Of a DNA stretch of 24,954 nucleotides, positions 9,480 to 14,887 are shown piece by piece; position 1 is the stretch's first letter; each line of letters begins with the position of its first letter. The position numbers were made by a program, and so were the translations under genes. The DNA comes from a virus, in the IMG/VR virus record IMGVR_UViG_3300034198_020612, positions 1-24,954 of that record; one strand, given 5' to 3'. The notes beneath the pieces are model-generated. The model was not told where the DNA came from and did no database searches. It saw only the letters and a program-made list of their open reading frames with translations.

Positions 9480-9716
9480 ATGATCGCAGGTATTTTGAAC
9501 CGGGCCGAAATGGAAATCGACGCTGTCACTGGCGCCGCGGCCCTCACCGCTGTGGTCGAACTCGTCGACGACGCGCTTGGGCCCGTGGGCGTGCGACGCG
9601 AGCCTGTCACGGACCCTACCATCGTGGCGCAGGTTGTCGCCTTTACGGACGCGCTCCTGCCAGCGCTGAGTGCGCAGATGGGGTTCACCGTGACGCGCCC
9701 GCAGGCGCAGGCGTGA
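9480..9716 (+). CDS. Small hypothetical protein, 78 aa
   Basis: Follows the tail fibre with the same TAGGAGACGCCA leader. The product is Ala/Val rich and acidic in the middle (TAVVELVDDALGPVGV), with a hydrophobic but not clearly membrane-spanning C-terminal helix (FTDALLPALSAQMGF). There are no cysteines and no motif I recognise. It lies four bases before a coiled-coil/membrane protein and three genes before the holin candidate, so it belongs to the same late operon. Function unknown. Confidence 0.75.
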   Translation: MIAGILNRAEMEIDAVTGAAALTAVVELVDDALGPVGVRREPVTDPTIVAQVVAFTDALLPALSAQMGFTVTRPQAQA

Positions 9717-9719
9717 GGT

Positions 9720-9956
9720 ATGAGCGCGCCGGTGTCGAAGGAGCTGTTCGAGGCGGTGATGATTCCGCTGCGGGAAGACGTGCGACAGCTTGTCGACCTC
9801 CAGCGTGAGCAGAACGGACGCGTGGCCAAACTCGAAACGCGGCTGTCGGTACTGGAGGACCGCAGCCCGGGCCGCGCGGCGAGTATGTGGGGCGCTGTTG
9901 CAGGCGGCGCGATATCGGTGCTGACCCAGATGCTGAGTACAGGAGGACGCAAGTGA
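9720..9956 (+). CDS. Coiled-coil plus membrane-anchor protein (XhlA-like)
   Basis: A 78-aa protein. Residues about 5-48 form a charged amphipathic coiled coil (LREDVRQLVDLQREQNGRVA, then KLETRLSVLEDR), followed by one hydrophobic segment at about 53-72 (MWGAVAGGAISVLTQML) and a short basic tail. This coiled coil followed by one membrane helix is the plan of small haemolysin XhlA-like or spanin/holin-accessory proteins in phage lysis cassettes. Its stop overlaps the next start (GTGA), and a strong AGGAGG near its end serves that gene. Assignment to lysis is from architecture and neighbours, not from a database match. Confidence 0.72.
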   Translation: MSAPVSKELFEAVMIPLREDVRQLVDLQREQNGRVAKLETRLSVLEDRSPGRAASMWGAVAGGAISVLTQMLSTGGRK

Positions 9957-10108
9957 CCGAAGACGTGAAAGTGGGCGACGTGCCTTCGATGGACCCCGAG
10001 GAGTACTGGCGGCAGTCGAAGATTGCCGTGAAAGAGGAGGCCAAGAAGGTTACGGTGTGGCAGCTCGTGTCGGCTATCGCCGGCATCTTCAAGCGGAAGC
10101 GCCGATGA
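9953..10108 (+). CDS. Small amphipathic protein, 51 aa
   Basis: Translation most likely begins at GTG 9953, which overlaps the preceding TGA and is preceded by the excellent AGGAGGACGCAA. The product is acidic at the N terminus (TEDVKVGDVPSMDPEEYWRQ), then basic with a short hydrophobic segment (VWQLVSAIAGIF) and a KRKRR tail. Its stop overlaps the ATG of the holin candidate (ATGA). It is probably a peripheral membrane protein of the lysis module; no family recognised. Confidence 0.7.
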   Translation: MTEDVKVGDVPSMDPEEYWRQSKIAVKEEAKKVTVWQLVSAIAGIFKRKRR

Positions 10109-10287
10109 CACTCACCGTGTCTATTCTCGCGGCTGTATGCCGGTGGGCGCTCGCGCTCGCCGGCATGTCGGAGATGATGAGCGCGGACGAGCAGATGCAG
10201 CTCGTCGGCGCGCTCGCGTCTGTACTCAGTCTGGCGTGGTCGGTGTGGCAGAAGGTTCAGACACACCGTCGCGAGCAGCGGCGGTAG
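10105..10287 (+). CDS. Putative holin, two membrane helices
   Basis: A 60-aa protein starting at the ATG that overlaps the previous stop by four bases. It has two hydrophobic segments (about 5-20, VSILAAVCRWALALAG, and about 33-47, LVGALASVLSLAWSVW), separated by a short acidic turn (MSADEQ), and a charged tail ending in HRREQRR. Small size, two helices and the ending SVWQK fit phage holins of the Pam3-gp28-like type: membrane pores that release or activate the lysin. Its last 62 bases overlap the end of a nuclease gene on the other strand. No recognisable endolysin lies beside it. Confidence 0.72.
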   Translation: MTLTVSILAAVCRWALALAGMSEMMSADEQMQLVGALASVLSLAWSVWQKVQTHRREQRR

Positions 10288-10552
10288 CACGCACGCGCTG
10301 CACATGACGCGCGACGTCGTCGATGGTGCGCACGACCGCGACGTCCCAGTGCGTGTGCCAGTTGACCTGCGCAGGCGTCAGCGTCCCTGACCTCTGCTTC
10401 ACCTCGACCAGCGCGAGCACGCCGTCGATGCTGACCAGCAGGTCGGGCACGCCGCGCCCGAGCGCAGCGAGTGACTGCACCAGCGCACCACAGTCGCGGT
10501 ACGTCTGCACAATCACCGCCTGATTCCCGTCGACCTTTGCCGCGCGTCTCAT
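10226..10552 (-). CDS. VRR-NUC domain nuclease
   Basis: A 108-aa protein; the start MRRAAKVDGN is chosen because its ATG overlaps the stop of the Dps gene (ATGA), although the frame is open further upstream. It shows the PD-(D/E)XK pattern of VRR-NUC nucleases: GVPDLLV (Asp37), then LALVEVKQRSG (Glu50, Lys52), then LTPAQVNWH (Gln62). VRR-NUC enzymes cut branched or Holliday-type DNA; in phages stand-alone copies are frequent in replication or recombination operons. It is the last gene of the leftward operon and runs 62 bases into the convergent holin gene, an unusual overlap. Confidence 0.85.
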   Translation of the reverse strand: MRRAAKVDGNQAVIVQTYRDCGALVQSLAALGRGVPDLLVSIDGVLALVEVKQRSGTLTPAQVNWHTHWDVAVVRTIDDVARHVQRVRATAAARDGVSEPSATPTTPD

Positions 10553-11019
10553 CCGAGCGTGGCTCGGAGCTGCCACGCCCATTTGTTGTGCGCGATGAGA
10601 CGGTCCTGCGCGTAGTTCGCAAGACCGCAATCGCCACCCTTCTCGGCGACCTCGTAGAGGTTCTGCAGGTCATCAATCACGCGGTCGTTCACCGCCTGCA
10701 GGTTCTGCAGCAACGCCTTGCCGGTGTACCCGCCGGTGTCGCTCATCGTGGCGGTCAGATTCGGAATGCCCTCGGCCTCGTTCGCGAAGTCGAGCACTGA
10801 ACACGGCGCCTCGACCTGATGCGCGCGCAGGAATTCCGCGAGCGGGTCGACAGACTCGTGGACGTCTTGGTAGATCGAGCCGAACAACTCGTGCAATTGG
10901 GGAAACGCGGCGCCCTCGACATTCCAGTGCGCAGCGTGCGCGCGCACATACATCGAGAAGACGTTCACTAGTGTCAGGCGCAGGCCAGTGACCATCGTGA
11001 TCTGAGCGGAAGGGCTCAT
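10549..11019 (-). CDS. dps: Dps-like ferritin
   Basis: A 156-aa protein of the Dps/ferritin family. The signature YVRAHAAHWNVEGAAF and the following LHELF and HESVDPLAE place the Dps ferroxidase ligands at His31, His43, Asp58 and Glu62, all present. Dps proteins form 12-subunit shells that oxidise and store iron, and some bind DNA and protect it from peroxide. No lysine-rich N-terminal tail is seen, so DNA binding by the E. coli mode is not expected. The ribosome site AGGAGACACCG is fused to the stop of the upstream gene (TAGGAG). It is a cargo gene in a phage operon; use in the host cell or in the virion cannot be told apart. Confidence 0.88.
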   Translation of the reverse strand: MSPSAQITMVTGLRLTLVNVFSMYVRAHAAHWNVEGAAFPQLHELFGSIYQDVHESVDPLAEFLRAHQVEAPCSVLDFANEAEGIPNLTATMSDTGGYTGKALLQNLQAVNDRVIDDLQNLYEVAEKGGDCGLANYAQDRLIAHNKWAWQLRATLG

Positions 11020-11028
11020 CGGTGTCTC

Positions 11029-11949
11029 CTATGCGACGCCGTTGCCGGCGCCCATGACCCGCACGGGGCCGAGTGGTCCCGGCACGGGTGTCGTTGTGAC
11101 GGCCGTCACCGCCCACGCGTTCTGTTCGGGTTCAGGCATGTTGCGGTTGTAGGCGTCCATCGCTGTAATCTCCAGCGCGATGACGTCGAACGGATGGCCG
11201 AACCCGCTCGTCGGTGAGCAGCCATAGTTCCCAGCAAACCGCTCCAGAATGTCCACCAGCCGCGCCTGATATTCTTCTTTGCCCCACTGGTCAGGCCCGT
11301 CTTGTACTCGCTGGTGCAGCAGGCCGGTCAGCTTACCAACGTTCCGGTTCCAGTACCCAGCGAAACTGGCGTTGGGGCCATCGACATCGAAGCTCGCGTA
11401 TCCCTGCTGGAAGTGGACGTACAACTTGCCGTCCCACGGCGTCACGAGCGGCGCCATCCAATCCGTGAGCGCTTGCACCTGCACCGGCTGCAGCCAAATG
11501 GACAGCTCCCAGCCGACGCTGATTCGACCCGCCACGCGCGTCAACGCTTGCAGCGCAGGGGCGATACGGCGCTTCAGCTCCTCGACGTCCGATGGGTCGT
11601 AGTCTTTCGAGCACATCATCGAGGTCACGTCGAAGCCGGCGTCGTACAGCTCCCGACACGTCGCCGCGAAACTCTCAGGCGTAGCTCCAATCGCTCGTGA
11701 ATCCGGCCACGACATCAGCCAGTCAGTAAACCCACGCCGTGCGTATTCGGCGCGAATTCGTGCCCGCGTGGGCGCATCGTAGCGGTCATAGAACCATGAC
11801 AGAAAAAGGTCAGGGTTGCGCGATCCGCCCGGAATTGACGGCAATCCGGCGATGTAGATGCCGCACATGTTGCCGCGGTATGCGCGTGGTGCCGGGCGCC
11901 ACACAGGCGGCGCCGGCGCGCTGCTATCGAGCAGCAGCAGGCTGTTCAT
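11029..11949 (-). CDS. Putative TIM-barrel glycoside-hydrolase-like protein
   Basis: A 306-aa protein starting at an ATG that overlaps the upstream stop (ATGA). The sequence alternates strands and helices across its length: RGFTDWLMSWPDSR, YDAGFDVTSMMCSKDYD, RISVGWELSIWLQP, GKLYVHFQQGYASF, PFDVIALEITAMDAY. This looks like an eight-stranded beta/alpha barrel, with glutamates in the SVGWELSIW and VIALEITA strands placed as the acid/base and nucleophile of a retaining glycoside hydrolase might be. I know similar unassigned proteins in other phages but no tested function. It could be a capsule- or cell-wall-acting enzyme, or a lysin substitute; no signal peptide is seen. Confidence 0.7.
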   Translation of the reverse strand: MNSLLLLDSSAPAPPVWRPAPRAYRGNMCGIYIAGLPSIPGGSRNPDLFLSWFYDRYDAPTRARIRAEYARRGFTDWLMSWPDSRAIGATPESFAATCRELYDAGFDVTSMMCSKDYDPSDVEELKRRIAPALQALTRVAGRISVGWELSIWLQPVQVQALTDWMAPLVTPWDGKLYVHFQQGYASFDVDGPNASFAGYWNRNVGKLTGLLHQRVQDGPDQWGKEEYQARLVDILERFAGNYGCSPTSGFGHPFDVIALEITAMDAYNRNMPEPEQNAWAVTAVTTTPVPGPLGPVRVMGAGNGVA

Positions 11950-12203
11950 ACGCCCTCGGCAAGCGGCAGGGCGTACGAGCCCGTGGGATACTGCGACGAC
12001 CGCCAGACCAGTTTATTGCCGACGCGGTACGCCAGCTCCCACGGCCCCACCTCGGTGCTGTTGGGCCGGCTGGACACCGAGCCGTCCGGCAGGATACTGA
12101 CGCGCGAGTCTGCGACTTGCGACCGAACGGTCACGCGGCCGGGCCAGTCACTCGCGATCAAATCAGACTCAGCGAAACAGATGGATGCTGTCTGTGGATT
12201 CAT
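11946..12203 (-). CDS. Small beta-rich hypothetical protein, 85 aa
   Basis: The start MNPQTASICF is chosen for its AAGGAG ribosome site 10 bases upstream; the frame extends further but runs into the preceding gene. The product is rich in Ser, Val and Arg with short predicted strands (PGRVTVRSQVADSRVSILPD, then WELAYRVGNKLVWRSS). It has no cysteine pair and no membrane helix. Its stop overlaps the start of the barrel protein, so the two are probably co-translated; it might be a partner or accessory domain of that enzyme. No family recognised. Confidence 0.7.
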   Translation of the reverse strand: MNPQTASICFAESDLIASDWPGRVTVRSQVADSRVSILPDGSVSSRPNSTEVGPWELAYRVGNKLVWRSSQYPTGSYALPLAEGV

Positions 12204-12228
12204 CGACGCGGAGCTCCTTGTATAGTTT

Positions 12229-12747
12229 TTAGTCAACGGGCTCGAGAATGCGCGCCGGCGACAACATCGTGATGGGCCGCGCGCGCGCCACATCAATATA
12301 CGCGTTCTCGCGCAGCGCCAAGCCCCCGTTGACGCTTGCCTTGGTCTCGGTCCGCTCGAACCAAAAGCGGACCGCCAGCGATGCGTCAGGGTGAGTCAGA
12401 CGCACGATGAGCAGGACGTCGTCGGGGACGAGGTACAGCAGGCCGAGGACCGGCACATGCATGACAGACGAAAAACGCTGGGCCGCCGTCAGCTTGTTGT
12501 ACGACAACAGCCAGCGCGCGTGATACGTGCGCATCAAGTCATCGTGCGTGACGCGGCGCGCTTTCGTTTCGAGCCCGTAGCACAGCTCGCCGCGACCAAC
12601 CGCGACGCCGTCGAGCAGCGCCGGGCTCGCTTTCGGGCTGCCGGCGTAGTCCAGCCCAGTGTGCTGGCGGAAGATGTCGGCCGCGCGGCGCTCGTGCGCA
12701 AGCGTCTCGCGGCCGGCGGGCGTGTCAATGTCGAGTGGCATCGGCAT
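12229..12747 (-). CDS. PD-(D/E)XK-like nuclease candidate, 172 aa
   Basis: A mixed alpha/beta protein of 172 aa. After an N-terminal helix (TLAHERRAADIFRQHTG) it contains ALLDGVAVGRG (Asp46) followed by CYGLETKARR (Glu60, Lys62), the D-x13-E-x-K spacing of PD-(D/E)XK nucleases, then HDDLMRTYHARWLLSYNK, a plausible helix after the core. The C-terminal half is beta-rich (VPVLGLLYLVPDDVLLIVRL). A second ATG six bases downstream of 12747 is an alternative start. Both starts lie inside the upstream zinc-protein gene by about 20 bases. A DNA-processing nuclease in a replication operon is my inference; a specific family was not recognised. Confidence 0.75.
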   Translation of the reverse strand: MPMPLDIDTPAGRETLAHERRAADIFRQHTGLDYAGSPKASPALLDGVAVGRGELCYGLETKARRVTHDDLMRTYHARWLLSYNKLTAAQRFSSVMHVPVLGLLYLVPDDVLLIVRLTHPDASLAVRFWFERTETKASVNGGLALRENAYIDVARARPITMLSPARILEPVD

Positions 12748-12916
12748 CGTGTGAGATCCGTAGTAGATCGCGCGCGGTGTCGTGGCACAGCGACATCATC
12801 GAGGCGTTGAAGCGCGCGAAGTTTTCCACGTAGTCGTCCACCAGCGCGCGAAGAACGCACACCGGGCACGGCCCCTCGTCATACTCGACGCGCGGGTGAT
12901 GGTAGTCACATGTCAT
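12725..12916 (-). CDS. Small zinc-binding-type protein, 63 aa
   Basis: The start MTCDYHHPRVEYDEGPCPVC is chosen because its ATG overlaps the stop of the upstream membrane protein gene (ATGA). Cys3, His6, His7, Cys17 and Cys20 make a compact candidate zinc site, followed by a helix (VLRALVDDYVENFARFNASM). Such short Cys/His proteins are common and uncharacterised in phage replication operons. The last 23 bases overlap the next gene. Confidence 0.7.
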   Translation of the reverse strand: MTCDYHHPRVEYDEGPCPVCVLRALVDDYVENFARFNASMMSLCHDTARDLLRISHDADATRH

Positions 12917-13068
12917 AGACGTGCCTCTCGGTGGGACGCGTCGTACTGCGCAAGCGACACGCCCAGCGCTTCGAGCCGGCGCGCGAATCGCCACGTCCAG
13001 AGATACGCCACGAAGGCGCCCGTCATTGCGCCGAGCACGAAGGCCGCGAACGATTCGCTAGATGTCAC
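12913..13068 (-). CDS. Small single-pass membrane protein, 51 aa
   Basis: A short gene read from GTG at 13068, with GGAGGTGA five bases before it. The product begins MTSSESFAAFVLGAMTGAFV and continues with AYLWTWRFARR, so residues about 7-25 form one membrane helix followed by a basic and then charged cytoplasmic tail (EALGVSLAQYDASHREARL). Gene overlaps on both sides (11 bases with the upstream stop; ATGA with the downstream start) support it as real. It may be a spanin-like, holin-like or membrane-anchoring protein; no family recognised. Confidence 0.7.
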   Translation of the reverse strand: MTSSESFAAFVLGAMTGAFVAYLWTWRFARRLEALGVSLAQYDASHREARL

Positions 13069-13483
13069 GGGTCACCTCCGCGTCGGTGTACGACGGTAGG
13101 AGCGCCACCGGCGCAGCCACGGCATCCATCGCTTTCATCGCCTGCCGGTAGCACGCGCACCGGCGCACGCGGTCCTGCTCGTCGTACTCGAAGTGCGACG
13201 GGTGCTCGCACGAGGCCAGTAGCAGCGCGGCGGCGCGCTGGCGGGCCTCGTCGACGACCTCGGCGATGGCGCCCTTGAGCTGCGGCGCTGTGGGCAGCCC
13301 GTAGAACTTGCGGCCAGCGGCCGCCTGTTCGATGAGACGGTCCGCTGCGGCCAGCAGCCAGCGGTCCTCGACGCCGTCGAGGGCGCGCTCGTACGCGCGC
13401 ACCTGCCATGTGTCGACCTCGACTCTGAACGTCGCGCAGAGCAGCGCCAGCGCGTCCTGCAGCGCTTTCCGCGGCGCGTTCAT
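13058..13483 (-). CDS. Replication accessory protein (helicase loader/inhibitor-like)
   Basis: A 141-aa mostly helical protein. The N-terminal 75 residues (LLCATFRVEVDTWQVRAYER, then ALDGVEDRWLLAAADRLIEQ, then FYGLPTAPQLKGAI) resemble the small helical domain of phage helicase loader/inhibitor proteins, in which a short protein guides the replicative helicase. Downstream, Cys92, His94, Cys109 and Cys111 could bind a metal. It lies directly after a gene with a replication-protein C-terminal signature and overlaps it by four bases, which supports a replication role. The assignment is by pattern and context only. Confidence 0.65.
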   Translation of the reverse strand: MNAPRKALQDALALLCATFRVEVDTWQVRAYERALDGVEDRWLLAAADRLIEQAAAGRKFYGLPTAPQLKGAIAEVVDEARQRAAALLLASCEHPSHFEYDEQDRVRRCACYRQAMKAMDAVAAPVALLPSYTDAEVTRDI

Positions 13484-13770
13484 CGCTGCCCCCCGTAGAT
13501 TGCGCGCAGCGTGCGCACGCTTTTCTCAGCAAGCTGCGGCGCCTGCACGGGCTCGTCGGCCCAGCGCTCGGCGTTTAGCCACGTCGTCGGGTGCGGGATG
13601 TAGTTGCCGCCGTCGCGCAACCACTGATCCTGCGACCGCTGCCACTCCAGAGCGACCAGCATCTCGTCAAGCGTCGCGAGTGTGCGCGCTTTCACGAATG
13701 CCTTACGCGCCGGGCCTTTGCCGACTTTGCGCGGGTACGCGCGCCAGAACGTCTCGAATTCATCCACCAT
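13480..13770 (-). CDS. Stand-alone phage replication-protein C-terminal domain
   Basis: A 96-aa protein. I choose ATG 13770 (MVDEFETFW...) rather than ATG 13776 because the GGGAGG ribosome site is eight bases from the former but only two from the latter. The signature FWRAYPRKVGKGPARKAF, then HPTTWLNAERWADEP is the conserved C-terminal module of many phage O/DnaD-type replication proteins, which normally carry an N-terminal DNA-binding winged helix. Here that winged helix is missing, so this is either a split initiator whose DNA-binding part is elsewhere or a helicase-recruiting partner. It opens the leftward operon, below a dyad- and G-rich control region. Confidence 0.82.
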   Translation of the reverse strand: MVDEFETFWRAYPRKVGKGPARKAFVKARTLATLDEMLVALEWQRSQDQWLRDGGNYIPHPTTWLNAERWADEPVQAPQLAEKSVRTLRAIYGGQR

Positions 13771-13821
13771 GTTCATTGCCTCCCAGCAAGCACGAAACAG
13801 AAAGAACTACGGGCACACCTT

Positions 13822-13855
13822 CCCCGCCTCCCCTCCTCCCTCCCTCCTCCCTCCC
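13822..13855 (-). promoter_or_regulatory. G-quadruplex motif upstream of leftward operon
   Basis: The plus strand is a polypyrimidine tract; read on the minus strand it has six G-runs of three or four (four G3 runs at 13855-13838 with loops A, AGGA, A, then two G4 runs at 13833-13830 and 13825-13822). This meets the usual G-quadruplex pattern. It lies 50-85 bases before the first gene of the leftward operon, so it would be in its promoter or leader, on the coding strand. Confidence 0.6.
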
Positions 13856-13858
13856 TCA

Positions 13859-13872
13859 AAGATCTAGATCTT
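13859..13872. repeat. 14-bp perfect palindrome
   Basis: AAGATCTAGATCTT is a perfect 14-bp inverted repeat, next to the G-rich tract and followed by repeated GGTC/GTC units (13876-13897) and a small GTCAG..CTGAC hairpin (13895-13908). A protein-binding operator or part of an origin is plausible; nothing more can be said. Confidence 0.5.
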
Positions 13873-14061
13873 CTCGGTCGGTCGTCGGTCAGTCGTCAGA
13901 GCACTGACAGCCGCTACACCTTGATCTCGCCACCGCGCGGGCGACCCTCCACCGACGAACGCTCGGCCCCGGGGTGTAGTGACTGGCCGCAATGTTCAAC
14001 CGGCTGACCCGGCCTTCATTGCGACCGCAAGGTGTTGATGGAAGGCTGATGGACACGCGGA

Positions 14062-14070
14062 TGATAGAAT
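14062..14070 (+). promoter_or_regulatory. Extended -10 promoter candidate
   Basis: TGATAGAAT fits the extended -10 element (TGnTAtaaT with one mismatch). No good -35 is found 16-18 bases upstream. Transcription would start near 14077 and reach the strong terminator at 14111-14150 after about 70 bases, so its product would be a small RNA. Confidence 0.4.
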
Positions 14071-14076
14071 CCGCAC

Positions 14077-14150
14077 AGTCGCTCAGGTGTTTCCGGCACC
14101 TCTGCGTCTCAACGCCTCGGGTGCTTGTCACACCCGGGGCGTTGTTGTTT
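14077..14150 (+). ncRNA. Candidate small RNA or leader attenuator
   Basis: Between an extended -10 element and a strong intrinsic terminator lie about 70 bases containing a first hairpin (AGGTG, loop TTTCCGG, CACCT; 14085-14101) and the terminator hairpin. No credible ORF or ribosome site is inside. This is the layout of a small regulatory RNA. Alternatively it is the attenuated leader of the downstream early operon, with read-through under an antiterminator. The exact ends are estimates. Confidence 0.4.
14111..14150 (+). terminator. Intrinsic terminator
   Basis: A 13-bp stem (AACGCCTCGGGTG with CACCCGGGGCGTT, one G-U pair) around a seven-base loop, followed by GTTGTTT. The T-rich tail is on the plus strand only. 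It lies upstream of the promoter at 14192, so it ends transcripts started further left or at 14077. Confidence 0.7.
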
Positions 14151-14191
14151 ATGTCACACATCGAATCGCGGCGCAAGCGCGAACATGGAAG

Positions 14192-14220
14192 TTGATGCGC
14201 GCGTACGCGTGGGGTACAAT
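14192..14220 (+). promoter_or_regulatory. Sigma-70 promoter for early operon
   Basis: TTGATG and TACAAT separated by exactly 17 bases make a near-consensus sigma-70 promoter. Transcription would begin near 14227, leaving a 13-base leader that carries the GGAGGTGA ribosome site of the first early gene. The spacer contains GCGCGCGTACG, also found in the promoter at 16206. Confidence 0.75.
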
Positions 14221-14239
14221 GTGCGGCTGGAGGTGACAA

Positions 14240-14476
14240 GTGTCAAACACGATCATGCCGGCGACGCTCCGAGAGCGCGTCGAAGTTTTCGCACAGACGA
14301 AGCGGATGACGGTAGACGAGGCGCTCTGGTATCTCAGCTCTGTCGGACTCGACGCGACTGCGATGTGGAGCCGTGCTGGCCGCGCGCGCGCGGACAAGCA
14401 GACGCCCGAGCAGCGCCGGGCGCAAGCGCGGAAGGCCATCGAGACGAGATGGGCGCGCGCGCGCGGTCATGCGTGA
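14240..14476 (+). CDS. Small putative DNA-binding protein, 78 aa
   Basis: Starts at GTG 14240 with GGAGGTGACAA just upstream and a strong promoter 20 bases before. Residues 8-38 (LRERVEVFAQTKRMTVDEAL, then WYLSSVGLDA) have a strand-helix-helix look reminiscent of ribbon-helix-helix regulators, and the C-terminal 35 residues are strongly basic (RRAQARKAIETRWARARGHA). As the first early gene it may be a regulator; the family assignment is tentative. Confidence 0.72.
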   Translation: MSNTIMPATLRERVEVFAQTKRMTVDEALWYLSSVGLDATAMWSRAGRARADKQTPEQRRAQARKAIETRWARARGHA

Positions 14477-14663
14477 GCAATGCGCGCGCTGTTGCGGCGT
14501 GCTGCACACATTCAACGAGCCCGCGTGGGCGCACGCCGGGCGCATGTACTGCGCCGCGTGTTACGAGCGAGATACTGATGTCCGGACGCAAAGCCCCGTA
14601 CGACCCGAAACCCATTTCCATTGCGATGATGCCCGACTTGCTGACGATGCGGCAGGTCGCTGA
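14469..14663 (+). CDS. Small zinc-ribbon protein, 64 aa
   Basis: ATG 14469 overlaps the end of the preceding gene. The product has CARC (Cys5, Cys8) and YCAAC (Cys28, Cys31), a CxxC-x19-CxxC zinc ribbon separated by a tryptophan-containing loop (EPAWAHAGRMY). The C-terminal part overlaps the next gene by 86 bases, unusually long for this phage, so either the overlap is real or the functional part is the first 35 residues. No strong ribosome site is seen; translation may be coupled. Confidence 0.55.
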   Translation: MREQCARCCGVLHTFNEPAWAHAGRMYCAACYERDTDVRTQSPVRPETHFHCDDARLADDAAGR

Positions 14664-14823
14664 CATCCTGCAAGTGCAGCATCAGACGATTCGCAAATGG
14701 GTGACGATGAGACACATCCCAGTCCACCGCATCGTCATTGCCGGTGGCCGCGGCCTCGTGCGCATCCACCGCGCGGAGGTCGAGCGCATGATCGCGCAAG
14801 GGTATCAGGCAGTCGAAGACTGA
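14578..14823 (+). CDS. Excisionase/MerR-type HTH protein, 81 aa
   Basis: The start MSGRKAPYDPKP is chosen by protein similarity; the frame is open further upstream. Residues about 21-75 (LLTMRQVADILQVQHQTIRK, then WVTMRHIPVHRI, then GLVRIHRAEVERMIAQG) are a helix-turn-helix of the excisionase/HTH_17 kind: helices around AQVADILQVQ and HQTIRKWV, then a short wing and an Arg-x-His strand. Such proteins bind DNA as regulators or recombination directionality factors. No integrase accompanies it in the window, so regulation is more likely. It is followed by a GC hairpin. Confidence 0.8.
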   Translation: MSGRKAPYDPKPISIAMMPDLLTMRQVADILQVQHQTIRKWVTMRHIPVHRIVIAGGRGLVRIHRAEVERMIAQGYQAVED

Positions 14824-14828
14824 AACGG

Positions 14829-14862
14829 AAAAACGCCCGGCCCTCCGAAGAGGAGCCGGGCG
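14829..14862 (-). terminator. GC hairpin, terminator-like on minus strand
   Basis: CGCCCGG (14834-14840) pairs with CCGGGCG (14856-14862) around a smaller CCTC/GAGG stem. Read on the minus strand it is followed by five T (14833-14829), a standard intrinsic terminator, yet the genes on both sides run rightward. On the plus strand it is a hairpin placed just before CACTGGGAGG, the same hairpin plus ribosome-site module found in the leftward operon. Confidence 0.55.
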
Positions 14863-14887
14863 CACTGGTCACTGGGAGGCAACACAG

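Larger units (their letters stand above)
13771..14061. other. Non-coding control region, dyad rich
   Basis: No convincing gene lies here. The region separates the leftward operon from the rightward early genes. Besides the G-rich tract and palindrome it holds an inverted repeat CGCAATG (13988-13994) / CATTGCG (14017-14023) with a smaller CCGG..CCGG dyad inside. The leftward operon must start here but I could not fix a convincing -35/-10 pair on the minus strand. The mix of dyads next to replication genes makes it a candidate origin or master control region. Confidence 0.5.

Noticed and set aside
13992-14195. 67-aa open frame in the control region
   Set aside because: No ribosome site, and it runs through the strong terminator at 14111-14150.
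14578-14823. Excisionase of a tyrosine-integrase system
   Set aside because: The HTH type fits, but no integrase or attP with arm sites was found, so a plain regulator is the safer call.
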